Shown here: piece by piece, positions 21,205-33,678 of the stretch | Numbering within the stretch: the first letter of the stretch is position 1 | How the letters are laid out: every line of letters starts with the position of its first letter | Assembly (NCBI RefSeq): GCF_905171775.1 | Contig: NC_053489.1 | Span: 326,650,089 to 326,714,088, forward strand | Source of the DNA: Rana temporaria | Lineage: Eukaryota; Chordata; Amphibia; Anura; Ranidae | Direction of reading: 5' to 3' | Length of the DNA stretch: 64,000 nt | Position numbers and translations under genes: made by a program | The notes under the pieces: model-generated | Told to the model about the DNA's origin: nothing | Seen by the model: only the letters and a program-made list of their open reading frames with translations | The model's database searches: none

Positions 21205-21710
21205 CATTTTATAGTTCCCTTACTACTCCCTGACCACCCATGTGCCACCCCAAATATGAAAGCTGGAGACGCCACTGTGGACAAGAAAAGGAGGCTGCTC
21301 TGCAAGTTGACAGCTCTCGTTTTGCCATCAACAAGAAGAAAAATCTTTCAAGTTTATGAGAGCTACTTTTTCACTTTGCTCATTGATTGAACTTTGCTAA
21401 AAACCTGATCTTTGTTTTCTTTGTAATATCATTTTTTATGTAAACATTTTATTTGCACCATTTTTACGTTTCGTTAGTGTTAAAATTGTCTCTAATGCAC
21501 AACCATTTATGTTTGTGCAAAAACACAAAAACATAAACAAAAACACAAACTTTAATTTATTTCTCTTGAAGAGCACTGCCACATACTGTGGTGACAGTGT
21601 GTGCACAAACATGTATTTAAAATCATAATTGCTACTGCTAATATTGTGACCATTTACTATTTTTCAATAAAAGTAGTTGGTGTCAGTTAAAAGGAATAGT
21701 TGCTTAGAAA
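21203..21710. other. No gene recognised
   Basis: AT-rich DNA with ACACAAAAACATAAACAAAA-like runs near 21520-21550. No domain or element ends are visible. Confidence 0.45.
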
Positions 21711-22092
21711 GGCCGCTTTCACATGTGCGGATCCGTTTTTTGACATCCGCTTGCTCAGCGGGGATCGCTCCGTTGATCCCTGCTGAGCCGACGCATGAAT
21801 ATTTTGTCTCTGCACCCTGTGCAGAGACAGACCAGTCAGATCTCCGCTCTCCTCTATGGGGGGATCAGATGAAAAGAAACCGTCTGTCTGTTTTCATCCA
21901 ATCCTATCCGCCAGACAGATGCAAAATAGGGTTAGCATCCGTCACACTTTAGCGGAGAGGATCAGATTGGGTGTCAGCGGACATGTCACCGCTGACATTC
22001 GACACTCCATAGAGGTACATGGAGCGCCCGTTTAGATCCACCTGAAAAAACTGACAGGTGGATCTGAACGGTCCGCAGGTGTGAAAGGGGCC
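21711..22092. mobile_element. Miniature element, GGCCGCTTTCACATGTGCGG ends
   Basis: Ends are GGCCGCTTTCACATGTGCGG and, in reverse, CCGCAGGTGTGAAAGGGGCC. The interior has GGATCGCTCCGTTGATCCC and TCAGCGGACATGTCACCGCTGACA palindromes. It is the same family as 41172-41552. The left flank is AAA and the right flank TTA, so the target duplication is not intact; the LINE begins immediately to the right. Confidence 0.75.
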
Positions 22093-22110
22093 TTACCGTA
22101 ACTAAACCCA

Positions 22111-23040
22111 GTGACAATCGCTCTCAGTCTGTTAGTACTTAGATCATGGTCCTGCAAGCTGGAAAATCGTACTTCCAGACGCTCTGAGGTCGCAGCACTG
22201 GTCGACGGTTTACCAACCAAAACTGAGCTTGCATCTATGTTCCTGAGCCTGGAGCGGTCCATTAAGAAGGAAATATCCGCGGTGAGAGCGGATCTGTCAC
22301 AGGTGTTGGAGCAGGTGGAGGAATCTGAGCTACGCCTAGACCGCCACGCGGACGCCATTAGAAGCCTGCAGGCATCCACCAGGTCACTCACCATTGCGCA
22401 CAGGATGGCCCTGTCTAAGATCGAGGACCAGGAAAATCGCAACAGGAGGAACAACATACGCATCAGAGGCTTACCTGAGGCGACAGGTGACGACGACCTC
22501 CTCCATTCCGTGCGCGGCATTTTTAATGGCCTGCTGGGCCTTGCGGCCGACCATCCGCTCAAACTGGATAGGGTCCACAGGGCCCTACACCTGGGCAACC
22601 TCTCCACAGACACCCCGTGGGATGTTATCTGCAGGGTCCACTATTACGAGGAGAAGGAGCGCATAATGCGTAAAGCTAGAGAGACTGCCTCCCTGGATTT
22701 TGATGGTGCATCCCTGTCCTTCTTCCCAGACCTTGCCAAGGAAACATTGAACCGCTGCAGGGCCCTTAAACCCCTGACAGAGAAACTCAGAGTCGCGTCC
22801 ATTAACTACCGCTGGGGCTTCCCATCGGCCCTCATTGCTCACCGGGATGGTAAGACCACAATTCTCTGCTTTCCGGAAGACCTTGAAAAGTTTTGTTTGG
22901 ATGTCAATATTTCTCCCCCAGAGCTACCTGGCTGGCTGGATACTATTCCCACCCTGCCTACTACTGCTGATTCACAGTGGCAAAAAGTGGGCCGCAGGCG
23001 TCGCCCTGCCGCCCCGTGGGCCTCTCCTCAGCTGGAGTGA
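22111..23040 (+). pseudogene. LINE ORF1 protein (L1-type RNA-binding chaperone), N-terminus missing
   Basis: A reading frame of about 300 codons ending at 23040. A heptad-like stretch (LSLERSIKKEISAVRADLSQ, VLEQVEESELRLDRHADAIR) indicates the trimerising coiled coil. The RNA-recognition part follows (RRNNIRIRGLPE), then a C-terminal domain with DVICRVHYYEEKERIMRKAR. These are the three parts of the Transposase_22/L1 ORF1p family, which coats LINE RNA in the cytoplasm. An upstream in-frame stop at 22099 and abutment with the miniature element suggest that the original start has been lost by 5' truncation. The frame itself is open, so decay within ORF1 is modest. Confidence 0.8.
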
Positions 23041-23691
23041 GTACTGGACTGTGTGTCTGGGGCCTTCCAGTTCTGGGCTCATCCACCTTTCTTGGCTGAG
23101 TGTTTTTGTTCCTGCGTATTTTTTAGCCTTTTCTGGTTTCCATGACTAAGCTATGGATCTCAGGAGCCACCTTCTCCTGTTTAGGGACAAACTGATCCGT
23201 CATTTTATTTTGTATAACTTTGTTTTATTTGGTTTTCAATTAAGGTATGTGGGTTATGTATGGTTAATGTTCTCTTTACACTGTGTTATGTAGGGTGTCG
23301 GCGCTGGGGCGACATGGCAGCTATCATGTTATTTTAGGTGCTCGTTGTCGGTTGCCCACGACTTTGCGACCCCCCTTATGGAACGTGGCGTGGTCTCATA
23401 CTCTTGTGCCCCTGTCCCACCCGGGGCGAGGTGCATGTGGGTGCCGGACTGCCCGTGTGTCCCTTCTTTGCACAGCAATCATATGCGTGCGAACACTAGG
23501 TTCTCCCCCCTGTGGGGCATGTTTATTTTTTGTCCTGTTGGTAATTGTTCTTTTCTCTCTTTTCTCCTCTCTATTCTTAGTCTATGTTTTCTTCTCCCAA
23601 TCCCTTCACCCTCTTTGTTCCTTATTTCTCCCTCCTGCCACAGGTACGGCTCTCATCGGTATGCTAATGTGAGCTCCTTCTGTTGAATCCT

Positions 23692-26601
23692 ATGGCTGCG
23701 CTGAACTTAGTTTCCCTAAACGTGCGGGGTCTACACGCCCCAGGTAAGAGACATAATCTATACAGAGAGCTGGGTCGTCTGCGAGGGGATGTTGTGCTCT
23801 TGCAGGAGACCCACCTGACACACACTACCTCGGTGAGGCTTTTTTCTCCACAATACCCAGTATGGTATTATAGCTTATCTGATGTTCACAAGGCCAAGGG
23901 TGTAGCCATTGGGTTCCGCAGGGGGACCTCTTTCTCGTTGGATTCTATGCTTAGTGATGAAATGGGTCGCTTCCTGTTCCTAAGAGGCAGTCTGGGTAAT
24001 ATGCCTTGCACTATCGCCACTCTGTATGCCCCCAACCGCGATCAGGTCACCTTTTTAGCCTCTACCCTTAAAAAGCTACGTGAATTTGCCCGAGGTTGCG
24101 TTCTCCTCGCTGGGGATTTTAACGTGCCGATGGAGCCGTCCCTTCAGATGTTCTTAGGACACTCCGGTATTTCACAGAGACGTTTGACGTTTCTGCGCAA
24201 GCGTTTTCACAAAGCCGAATTGATGGACGTGTGGAGGATTATGCACCCTTGGGTAAAGGATTACACAAATTTTTCCCACTTGCACCACACCTACTCTAGG
24301 ATAGATTATTTTTTCATTGATCACCACCATCTCTCCCTCCCAACAACTTCCAGCATCGCCACTACCTCTATATCGGACCGTGCTCCGATCACTCTTACGC
24401 TAAACATCCCTTCTTTACCCTGTAGAACCACAAACTGGAAACTCAATGATCATCTTCTTTCAGATGACATCGATAAAAAATTGATTAATGATGACTTGGC
24501 TCGGTATTTTGTAGAGATTGCGCTCCCGGACGTTGCGCCGGGCACGTTTTGGGAGGCCCACAAGGCCTTTATTCAGGGAAAATTTATTGAACTAGGCTCC
24601 AGGAAAAAGAAGGAACGAACTTCCAAACAATTAGAACTGATCCGCGACATTGAAGCTTTGGATTGTCAACATAAGGAAGGTCAGTCACAAGCAGTTTTTC
24701 AGGCTCTGACCCAGAGGAGGGAGGCGCTGAGGGCCCTCTTTCTTCTGGAGCAGAAACAAAGCTTTTGTATAGTAGCTCAGCGCTTGCACGAATGGGGTAA
24801 TAGGCCAGGTCGCCTCCTGGCCCGTTCCTTGCAACAAAAAAAGACTGCAGCCTTTATTGCTAGGATAAAAACCTGACATGACTCTATGGCTCATGAGATG
24901 TCCTCCATAGCCAAGGAATTCCGTTCGTTGTACCAGACTTTGTACCACGTACACAGTACTGTTGGGGATAAGGACGTTAGGTCCCAGCTCATTCGTGATT
25001 ATTTGTCTCAAGCTAACTTGCCTAGACTCCCAATAGATGCCCTGTCCACCTTGGAGGGAGAGCTTACTACCTCTGAAATGCGTGTTGCTTTAAAGGCCAT
25101 GGCCAATAGTAAGGCACCGGTATTGTATCGGTCCTTTGCGGATCTCTTGATTCCACATCTGACCAACTATGTCCTGAATCTTGGCCCTTTACGCCTCTCC
25201 CACCGCCCAACTCCGTATAAATGGCACTCTGAGTGACCCTTTCATGCTATATAATGGCACCCGCCAAGGTTGCCCCCTTTCGCCCATTTTATTCGCCTTG
25301 TCCCTTGAACCATTCCTCTTCACGATTAGGCATAATCCGAATATCCACTGGATCACGGTGGGCTCCTTAGAACATAAATACACTGCTTACGTAGACGACA
25401 TCTTGTTCTACATACAGCAGCCCACTATATCACTACCTAACTTGATGTCGGCTTTTTCAACGTTTAGTGTCATTTCTAATTTCAAAATTAATATGACAAA
25501 ATCTGAAATTCTCAATCTCACGATCCCAGCCAGAACCGCATTCCATTTGAAAGAGTCCTTCCCTTTTGGCTGGCAAACCCATTCTCTTAAATATTTAGGT
25601 ACATATCTTACCCCCAATCCCTCTTCTCTGTTCCACACTAGCTACATACCCTTATTGAACACGATTAGATCCGATTTGCAGAAATGGTCCCACCTTGCAC
25701 ACTCTTGGTTGGGGAGGATCAGTGTTGTGAAGATGAACATACTGCCCAGGCTGCTATTCTTGTTTCAGATGATCCCTTTTAAGAACCCTGTGGGTTTCTT
25801 TACGTTGGTAAGATCCCTCCTTTGCAGGTACATTTGGAATAGGAAGTGACCCAGATTAGCTAGGACCATTCTCACTACATCTAAGAAAGAAGTGGGCCTT
25901 GCCCTGCCAGATGTTAAGGGTTATTTCTTGGCTGTGGTTCTCAACAGGATCTCGGATTGGAAATTTCACAAGAATACCAAACTGTGGATGGCCTTGGAGG
26001 CGGACTTGTGTGGTGCAGATATTTTCACACAACTGTGGATACCGAGGAGGAACAGGACTCTATCTACGTCTACATCGCCACTTACACATTCTACCCTAAT
26101 GATCTGGGACTCACTGTGCAAGTCCCACAATTGGCCGTACAATTCTCCTTTAAGGCCCTTAGCCGGTCATAATTACTTCCCCCCTGGGAACACATATCCC
26201 TCCAGTCGCACTTAGTCTCTGGGGAACACGTAACTACTCCTTCCGGCATTGTCCCATTCTCCGACCTTGTAGGTCCTTCTACTGGTGCACCCTTGGATCA
26301 CTGGAAATACCACCAACTTACAGCTTTTGTGCAATCTCTTCCAAAGCCCCTTCGAGCTATCACAGACCTAACACAAATAGAGGTCGCCTTTGTAGAAGAC
26401 CATCCAACCGAGAGGCCTCTCTCCTACTTTTATAATGTTTTGCAATCCCTTTCCACCACAGGTCAGCCTACCTTTTTGCGCAATTGGGAGAAGGATCTTC
26501 GTAAGGAACGCTCAGAGACTCAAAAATCTACAATTCTATATCTTGCACACTTCTTCGATGTCTTCAAGGACTGCAAAAGTCAATTACAAATTGCTCACTA
26601 G
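23692..26601 (+). pseudogene. LINE ORF2 protein (endonuclease and reverse transcriptase), broken
   Basis: The start is the ATG at 23692 (MAALNLVSLNVRGLHAPGK). The endonuclease motifs LQETHL, LLAGDFNV, YSRIDYFF and SDRAPITL are present, as in AP-type LINE endonucleases that nick target DNA. A TGA at 24874-24876 interrupts the same frame. Reverse-transcriptase fingers follow at 24886-25236, then the frame shifts. Box GTRQGCPLSP (25256-25285) and catalytic YVDD (25388-25399) remain, but the upstream palm motif with the first catalytic Asp is missing, consistent with an internal deletion near 25130-25200. Another stop occurs at 25850. The protein cannot function. Confidence 0.85.
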
Positions 26602-26987
26602 ATGGCACCTTACCACAGTGGTGCTTCACAGGATTTTTCCCCAAGTTTCCCCTCTTTCCCTCCCCCCTTCTCTTTCCCAGCCTTGATCCCTTCTCTTACT
26701 TCCTCTACTATTCTTTCTACTTTGCTTTTGATTCTTTTCTTTGTTTTATACAGGACATGTTAGGTGCATTTAAACAGAAGCGGTCCTGGTTGGCTTCTTA
26801 TTGCTGTACTATTCTTGCCACCAGGGTATCTTAGGTTACTTCCCGTTTACTTTTGGTGTATGACATTTGGAGGGTTATGTTCCTAAACAGCCTAACTAAG
26901 TGTATCGCTCTTGTAATTTTGTAATTGTGTTATATATGATTGTCACATGTCCTTTATTTTGTCCTAAATAAAAACTTATTGAACAAA

Positions 26988-27185
26988 AAAATAAGACACT
27001 AAAAAGGGATTCCTAATTCTTTTTAATCACGGCAGTGGTCAATATTTATAACTAAGCCTTGGGTAACACTTTATGGATACCGTGGTGGTTTTAGCACCAT
27101 TAAAACAATTGCGTATCTTGTATAAATGACCAGGATTTGCCACCATTTTATGTCCTTGGTGCAAGGACAAATAGAAAAATAGAAA
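26988..27185. other. No recognised feature
   Basis: Short AT-rich stretch between the LINE tail and the next element. Confidence 0.4.
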
Positions 27186-27852
27186 TACTGTATTTTCCGG
27201 CGTATAAGGGCGACTAGGCGTATAAGACGACCCCCTAATTTTCCAGCTAAAAATGTGGTTTTGGGATATACTCGCCGTATAAGACGAACCCCTTCCGACA
27301 CACCTCACTGTGCCCACTGCATACCTCACTGTGCTCATTGCATACCTCACTGTGCTCATTGCATATGTCACTGTGCCCATTACATATCTCACTGTGCTCA
27401 TTGCATACCCCGCTGCGCCCATTGCCTACCTCACTGTGCCCATTGCCTACCTCACTGTGCCGATATCCAGATCTCCATGCCTTATCCCTGTATGCAGAGT
27501 CAGACTTCGGGCATCTATTGTTCAAAAGCCACGCCGCCTCCTCGTTCTGTTCCGTGATAGGTGGAGCACTCAGTTTCCCAGCAGAGCCCGTGTTCGGTGT
27601 TCAGCCTATCACGGAGGTCCTCTCCTCTGACGATGAGAGGACCTTTGTGATAGGTGGAACACAGGCTCTGCTGGGAAACTGAGTGTTCCGCCTATCACAG
27701 AACAGGGCGAGAAGGAGGCGCAGGTTTTGAACAATGGATGCCCGCAATCTGATTGACTCTGCATTGCAGGTACCGGCATATAAGACTACCCCCGACTTTT
27801 GGGGGATATTTTTAAGTACAAAAGGTCGTCTTATACGCTGGAAAATACGGTA
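27186..27852. mobile_element. Non-autonomous DNA element, CTGTATTTTCCGGCGTATAA ends, TA flanks
   Basis: The element spans 27188-27850. Ends CTGTATTTTCCGGCGTATAA and, in reverse, TTATACGCTGGAAAATACGG lie between TA dinucleotides. A TA duplication would fit Tc1/mariner-type transposition but is weak evidence on its own. Repeated CGTATAAGACGA motifs lie near both ends. The interior holds a ~21-bp array (CTCACTGTGCCCATTGCATAC, 27300-27460) and an inverted repeat (about 27475-27770) around AGGTCCTCTCCTCTGA. Confidence 0.75.
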
Positions 27853-28809
27853 GATAAATCTCACCAGCAAGAACAGATACAAAAATACAAATCTTACAGG
27901 AGTTCAATCCATTCCCTGATGTATCAATTTTTTTTTTTTTTACTTTTTATACGTCAGTACTAAATTAGCTGTGCTGAATACCACAAACTGGAGTTTTAAT
28001 TAGTGACCCATGGAGAATTAGCTTGTACCCACTTTCTGAAAGCAAGGTGGCATAACAGACACACACTTTTGCCATCAAGAGTTTTACCCCATTTTTGTGT
28101 GCTTCTGAGTTTTATGATCACATAGTCCCAATCCCATAATAGATTTTTTATACGTTATATACAATCTTAGATACATTTGAGTAATCTCTGTTCCTAAAAG
28201 CAATTTACTAGAAGTTTAACATTTACATCTGTTTATAAGGAAAGATTTCTGAGTCTGGACTAGTTATATAAGAGGTCTTATACTGTGCATCTGGAAATGG
28301 GTAAATAGATATTTATGTGATTTGCAATATTTATTGTTATTGCATAGGCAAGAAGAAAAACCCAGAGGAATCAATTTTAACACCTCACTAAGCACCCACA
28401 CTGCATTGATTCATATATCTCTAATCTGTTTGTTGCATAACCAAGATTTTATCCAGCTGCAACGGATTCAATTGTAAAACAGATCAATCCAGCTTTTCAA
28501 CAATTTTCTAATTTCATTTTCAGAGCAACATTACCTTGCTGCTGTATAAACCCTGAATATTGAATACTAATGTTCACAAGTAAATTTAGGAAAAAATAAC
28601 ACCATTAAATGCTTCCTGTTCAAAGGATATTTAAACTCAAGACCTTAGATGTGGTGACTGCATTCATTTAAATTATTCAGGCTAAGAAAGTACAAAAAGC
28701 ATCTGTTGATCTTACCAGAAATGCAGTGTTCTAGTCACTTCATATGACATGGACCTAAACTGACAGTAAACTCTGGTTTAAAAAAGAAAATCAAGTATGT
28801 ATACTTAAC
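27853..28809. other. No gene recognised
   Basis: AT-rich, apparently single-copy DNA. No splice-consistent exon or repeat boundary is visible. Confidence 0.5.
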
Positions 28810-28912
28810 TTAAAGTGATATTAAAGTATGTTTTTTTTTTTTAAATAAAATACAAAGTTATTATAAAAAAATATGACATATGTACCTGCTCTGTGCAACA
28901 ATAATTCATGAT
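28810..28912. repeat. Left-end fragment of TTAA element family C
   Basis: TTAA followed by AGTGATATTAAAG and TGTACCTGCTCTGTGCAAC, matching 7542-7615. The right part is not recognisable. Confidence 0.6.
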
Positions 28913-29174
28913 CGGCTGGGGGGGGTTGTAATTCCTGCCACAACTGCAAAGCATCACAGCTGCAGCATGTGTACACCCTGTCTGCTGTCTTTGCAACAAA
29001 GGGGGGTGTAGTGGAGGGGCAGTAAATTACTGATGCCGAACCTCACATGTGTACAAGCTCTGATGCCTCGTCCGGGTTTCCTGGCAGACTTTTTACCACC
29101 GGGAAACCCGAGGGGAAAGCCGCCATGGAGCATACACATGGCCAGTTTTCACGGTTCACAGAAGTTGTAATTTC

Positions 29175-29480
29175 TAACACACAGCAGGGCATACTTAGAA
29201 TTACTGGCCAAAACACATTCTGCTACTTTTTCCAAGTGTGGTGATACCACATGTATGAGACTTTTACAGCCTAGCCACATAAAGCGGCCCAAAATCCAAG
29301 GAGCACCTTCAAGCTTTCTAGAGCACCAGACAGTGGAAATACCCACAACATGACCACACTTTGGAGAGTAAATACCCCAAGGCATTTTTTTAAGTGCCAT
29401 GGTGAGTCTTTGGAAGACTTAATTTTTTGCCACAAGTTTATGAAAATACAGGAAGGAAATAAAAATGTATTTTGACAAAG
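29175..29480. repeat. Dispersed repeat (family D), copy 4
   Basis: TTAGAATTACTGGCCAAAAC, GTGGTGATACCACATGTATG, AGCCTAGCCACATAAAGCGG, CAGTGGAAATACCCACAACA and TAAGTGCCATGGTGAGTC are in family order. This is the longest uninterrupted copy. Confidence 0.75.
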
Positions 29481-29511
29481 TTGCCAATTAGACTTTTGCA
29501 CAATGGAAAAA

Positions 29512-29540
29512 TTAGTTTAGTTTAGTTTAGTTTAGTTTCT
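29512..29540. repeat. (TTTAG)n microsatellite
   Basis: Five to six copies of TTTAG/AGTTT. Confidence 0.85.
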
Positions 29541-29544
29541 TTTC

Positions 29545-29679
29545 CATCCTGTTGATTCGTAATCATTCCTAATTTTGCTAAACAGTATTTTTCATGTTCG
29601 GACTAATTCGTATTTTCGCAAGCGTAATTTTTCGTTGAATCAGAATGATTCGTATTAATGTAAGCCTTATTTATAGTTG

Positions 29680-29745
<66 letters not shown>

Positions 29746-30262
29746 TTCGGTAGAGTACATTGTTTTTCGTTGAATCGTAACTTTTTTTGGTTTTGTTGAT
29801 TTTTAATTTTACGTGTCTCTCTCACAATGGCGCTGCCTAACGCGCTTCGAATGGATTTGTACTTTTCTAAATACATTGCAGTTATTTGTAACGATTCGAA
29901 ATCTGGTATTTGACTTTCGTTTTTGACATACGGCTATATCCTCCGCCCCTGTACACCATTTTGAGAGGAAGTTCAGCATGGTGAGGGAGGAGCAGAGAGC
30001 AGAGCAAAGCAGAGAGTGTTATTGTTGGATGTGTGGTTGGGATCACAACAAGTCGACTTGCTATTGAATCAGGCCGCATTAATGCATCAGCGAATTATGC
30101 CGAAGGCATACCGGCATTCGCTATTTGCGATATAATTTATTTATGATTCTGTTTTATTCATAATTGCTTTGTTCAGAAATTCGAATGCTTCCGAACCTCC
30201 GAAAGTTGCTATATTTGTGCGAATTTCGATTCGTTATGAAACAAATTGCACAAGCCTATTGT
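29545..30262. mobile_element. hAT-like element remnant rich in GATTCG/CGAATC motifs
   Basis: Repeated TTCGTATT, AATCATTC and CGAATTTCG motifs occur throughout. The right terminus is GAAACAAATTGCACAAGCCTA, whose complement starts TAGGCTTGTGCA. No clear left partner or duplication. The (AT)n run at 29684-29738 lies inside it. Confidence 0.45.
29684..29738. repeat. (AT)n microsatellite
   Basis: About 27 AT dinucleotides followed by a T-run. Confidence 0.96.
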
Positions 30263-31020
30263 CAATTTAGGTAAGTGTTTTGGCTGCAAACGCTGATCGG
30301 ATGCTGGTTTTGCAGCATGTCCCTTCATCTTTAGACTAGCTGACAGAAGGACAGCTGTACACATGGTCTGAATATCAGCCAGTTCAGCAGGAGCCATGTG
30401 GGACTATGTGCACCCATCTTTAGTAATGTACTGTTTATTTAGCAGTTGTTGCATATGCTTGCATTGCACTGACTGCTCTTTTCTGTCTATAACCAGATTC
30501 CACTATAGATCTAGACAAGCAGTTTACTTTCCTTTTAATGCATTAATAGCATTACACAGATAAAATAGTCATGTTATAATCTGAACAGAAATCAAATTAC
30601 TTTTTGGCTTACTCCTCTGAAAGTCCTATGGAAAGAATGTAACTGAGGGAAAACGCTTCCTGTAGTTAACAGCCCTCATACAACTTAGTAGAAGTGCCTC
30701 TATATCTAAGCCAAACCTTTTGATAAAGTAGTTCCCTTACTTATCACTGTATCTCAGAGAAAGGTTGCTCATGTTGCCCCATAGCAACCAACCATACTTG
30801 TACTTTGGTAAATTACATTTTTTGAGACATACTTATAAATAAGGTCAAAATACTCAGCTGCCTCTGTGACAAATATATTTTATTTTTACATAAATTCATG
30901 TCTTTATCAATGAAGTATAGTTGTCTTGATGTTTTTATACATTTAATTTTATATAAAGTTATCAGCCTGTATTTTGTGTTAAAAAAAACAACATCTTTCT
31001 ATCCATAGGTTCTAATCATT
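30263..31020. other. No gene recognised
   Basis: Apparently single-copy AT-rich DNA. Nothing coding or repetitive recognised. Confidence 0.5.
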
Positions 31021-31024
31021 GTTA

Positions 31025-32430
31025 GGTCCACTTTAACCGACAATTGAGTGGTCGTGCAACGCTGTACCCACATAAAATGTATGTCCTTTTTTTTTCCACA
31101 AATGGAGCTTACTTTTGGTGGTATTTGATTTGAAAACAATGGCCCGGATTCAGGTACGACTTGCGCATTATTTGCGAAGGCACAGGGCAACGATTTTGCC
31201 CTACGCCCCCGCAAATAATTTGCGCTGCCCTCGATTCACGGAGCAGTAGCTCCGTAAATTGCGAGGGCGCGCCGGCAAAATTGCCCGGCGTAAGCGCGCG
31301 CAATGTAAATGATCCCGCCGGGGGCGGGAATCATTTAAATTAGGCGCGCTCCCGCGCCGAGCGTACAGCGCATGCTCCGTCGGGAAACTTTACCGACGTG
31401 CATTGCGGCAAATGACGTCGCAAGGACGTCATTTGCTTCAAAGTGAACGTGAATGGCGTCCAGCGCCATTCACGATTCACTTACGCAAACGACGTAAAAT
31501 TCGAACGTCGCGACGCGGGAACGCCGGGTATCCTATAGCATTGGCTGCGCCTGCTATTAGGATGTGTAACCTTACGCGAAACCCGACGTACGCAAACTAC
31601 GTAATTTGCGTACGCAGGGCTCGTGCAACGTTGTGAATCGGTGTTAGTATGCAATTTGCATACTATACACAGACCACAATGGGAGCGCCCCCTAGCGGTC
31701 ATCGCTAGAATGCAGCCTAAAAGATTTTAGGCTGCAGTCGGCGTAACGAGTTCTCTGAATCAGGAGAACTCGTTACGCCGGCGCAAGTCAGCAATTGCGC
31801 TGCGTAACTATGGTTACGCAGGCGCAATTGCTACCTGAATCTGGGCCAATATGTTTTACTTTCTGCTACAAAAACCCATACAATAACATTTAAAAAAAAA
31901 AATCTAATTTATTCATCAGTTTCGGCCAATATGTATTCTGCTACATGTTTTTGGTAAAACAAAATCCCAATAAGCGTAAATTGATTGGTTTGCACAAAAC
32001 TTATAGTTTCTACAAACTATGTAATATTTTTATAGATTTTTTTTCACTAGTAATAGCAACAATCAGCGACTTATAGTGGGACTGTGACTGTGACATTGCG
32101 GTGGATGACACTTTTAATACTTTTTTTGGGGACCAGTGTCACCAATACAGTGATAAATATGCACTGTCACTGCACTAATGACACTGGCAGGGATGGGGTT
32201 GACATCAGGGGAGATCAAAAGGTTAACTGTTTCCCTAAAGAGTGCTTCCTTACTGTGTAGGGGGTGCATAAACTGTGGGAAGACAGAGATCTGTGTTCCT
32301 GCTTAGCAGAAACACAGGATCTCTGTCTTCCCTACTAAAAGAAGAGCGATCTGCCTCTGTTGGGAACTATCGGCGGGTCCCAGCGGACATCGGGACATTT
32401 TTATTTTTGTTATGAAACATATACAGTAAA
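31025..32430. mobile_element. TTAA family B copy, split by a miniature element
   Basis: ACTTTAACCGACAATTGAGT, GGTCGTGCAACGCTGTACCC and TTTTGGTGGTATTTGATTTG run up to 31137. After the nested element, TTTCGGCCAATATGTATTCT, TGATTGGTTTGCACAAAAC and TTCACTAGTAATAGCAAC follow, as in 44600-45015. A second overlapping fragment of the same family begins near 32410. Confidence 0.65.
31138..31850. mobile_element. Miniature element, GGCCCGGATTCAGGTA ends, AAT duplication
   Basis: The element spans 31141-31847 with ends GGCCCGGATTCAGGTA and TACCTGAATCTGGGCC, and AAT on both sides. The interior is GC-rich, with GCGCACGTC-like and GACGTCGCAAGGACGTC palindromes. It is inserted in the family B copy above. 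Confidence 0.82.
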
Positions 32431-33345
32431 ATCTCATTTCTTCATAAATTTAGGCCAAAATGTATTCTACTATATGTCTTTGGTTAAAAAAATTAAATAA
32501 ATCCCAAAGTGTATAATAATTGGTTTGTGCAATATAGTTATATAATTTTCAAACTATGTTATATATATTTAAAAATTGATCAATTCTGAAGTACTGATGG
32601 CTTATCTCAATTCTTGAGGCCTTTAAAATGCCAAGACAGTACAATTACTCCCCCCCCCCCCACACACACACAAATTACCCATTTTTGGAAAGTAGACAGT
32701 CTGAAGTATTTAGTAAGAGGCATGGCAAGTTTTTTTAAAAGTTGTAATTTTTTGGCACAATCTTTTGGAATATAATTCCATATATTTTTTTTCTTTCACA
32801 ATTATTTTTTTTTTACATACCTTCACCAGTGCAGTAAAGTGCCATCATATGGCTGGTGTAGTGGTGATCGGGTATACTGACTGGTATCACAGTGACTGAT
32901 GATGTAATTTTATTTAAAACATTTTTTGATCAATCATAGCGTGGCCCTAACCCAGAATAGGTTGGATGATGTTCATGTATGCGATCCAGCCTGCCCGTGC
33001 CGCTCGCCCACAGAAAATGTACTGCAGGCGGTCCAGAACTAGTTAATATATGTGACTTAAGCTGGCTATACACTAGTACAATTTTATTCAAAATTAATAT
33101 TACTAATGGAAATATTTCAATATAACATTAATATAGATTCCTATAAAGCAAATATGTAATATCATATATTCATTTCCACACTGTATTTCAATTATTTCTA
33201 GCCTACTCCTAATAATCTGAATGTTCTTGAAGTTTATAAACTTACAACATACTTTGTGAAGATCCTCACACATTTACTTCCTTAAAATCTGTGACACATA
33301 TTGTGTTCCCTATGCCCTGTGAATAAGCACTGCTGTGTCACACAT
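32431..33345. other. Repeat fragments, no gene
   Basis: Family D fragment near 32600-32745 (CTTGAGGCCTTTAAAATGCC, ACAAATTACCCATTTTTGG, GGCATGGCAAGTTTTTT). Family B-like end fragments lie near 32820-33050. The remainder to 33345 is AT-rich with nothing recognised. Confidence 0.45.
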
Positions 33346-33678
33346 ATCACAGATAGGGTTGCCATCTTTTCTTCAAGCCAGACCCAAACACTTATGGACC
33401 TGGGACACCTTTGGGTGCCCCCAAACAAGAGTAGTAATGCAATGTGCATAGCATGCCGCAGAAAACAGTGGGTGTGGCCAAATTGCTCTTGCTGACATCA
33501 TTGCCACGGCCCCCCCGTGATGCCCAACCTGCCCTCAGACAGCTGATCACAGCTCCTGGGCAGCAATAGATTTGTGGGTGACTATCTTCATTACTTGGGG
33601 AGCCACAGCCCAGTCTGAATAATGTGTCCGGGTTTCAGTCCCCCTGAATCCCGGACAGGTGGCAACCCTAATCACAGA
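33346..33678. mobile_element. Short hAT miniature element with perfect 8-bp duplication
   Basis: The element spans 33354-33670. Its ends are TAGGGTTGCCATCTTTTC and, reversed, GGACAGGTGGCAACCCTA, between identical ATCACAGA copies at 33346-33353 and 33671-33678. The 8-bp duplication and TAGGGTTG start place it in hAT, with the same terminal octamer as the element at 3959. Non-coding. Confidence 0.92.

Larger units (their letters stand above)
22093..26987 (+). mobile_element. L1-type LINE, 5'-truncated and decayed (LINE-1 copy)
   Basis: An ORF1-like frame (22111-23040), a spacer, then ORF2 with an AP-type endonuclease and reverse transcriptase (23692 to about 26600), a 3' region and AATAAA ending in an A-rich tail near 26987. 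The order and the ORF1 type match the L1 clade. No target duplication could be identified. Confidence 0.85.

Noticed and set aside
23283..23686. Two overlapping ~120-codon frames between LINE ORF1 and ORF2
   Set aside because: They lie in the ORF1-ORF2 spacer of the LINE and have no recognisable domain. The ORF2 start is at 23692.
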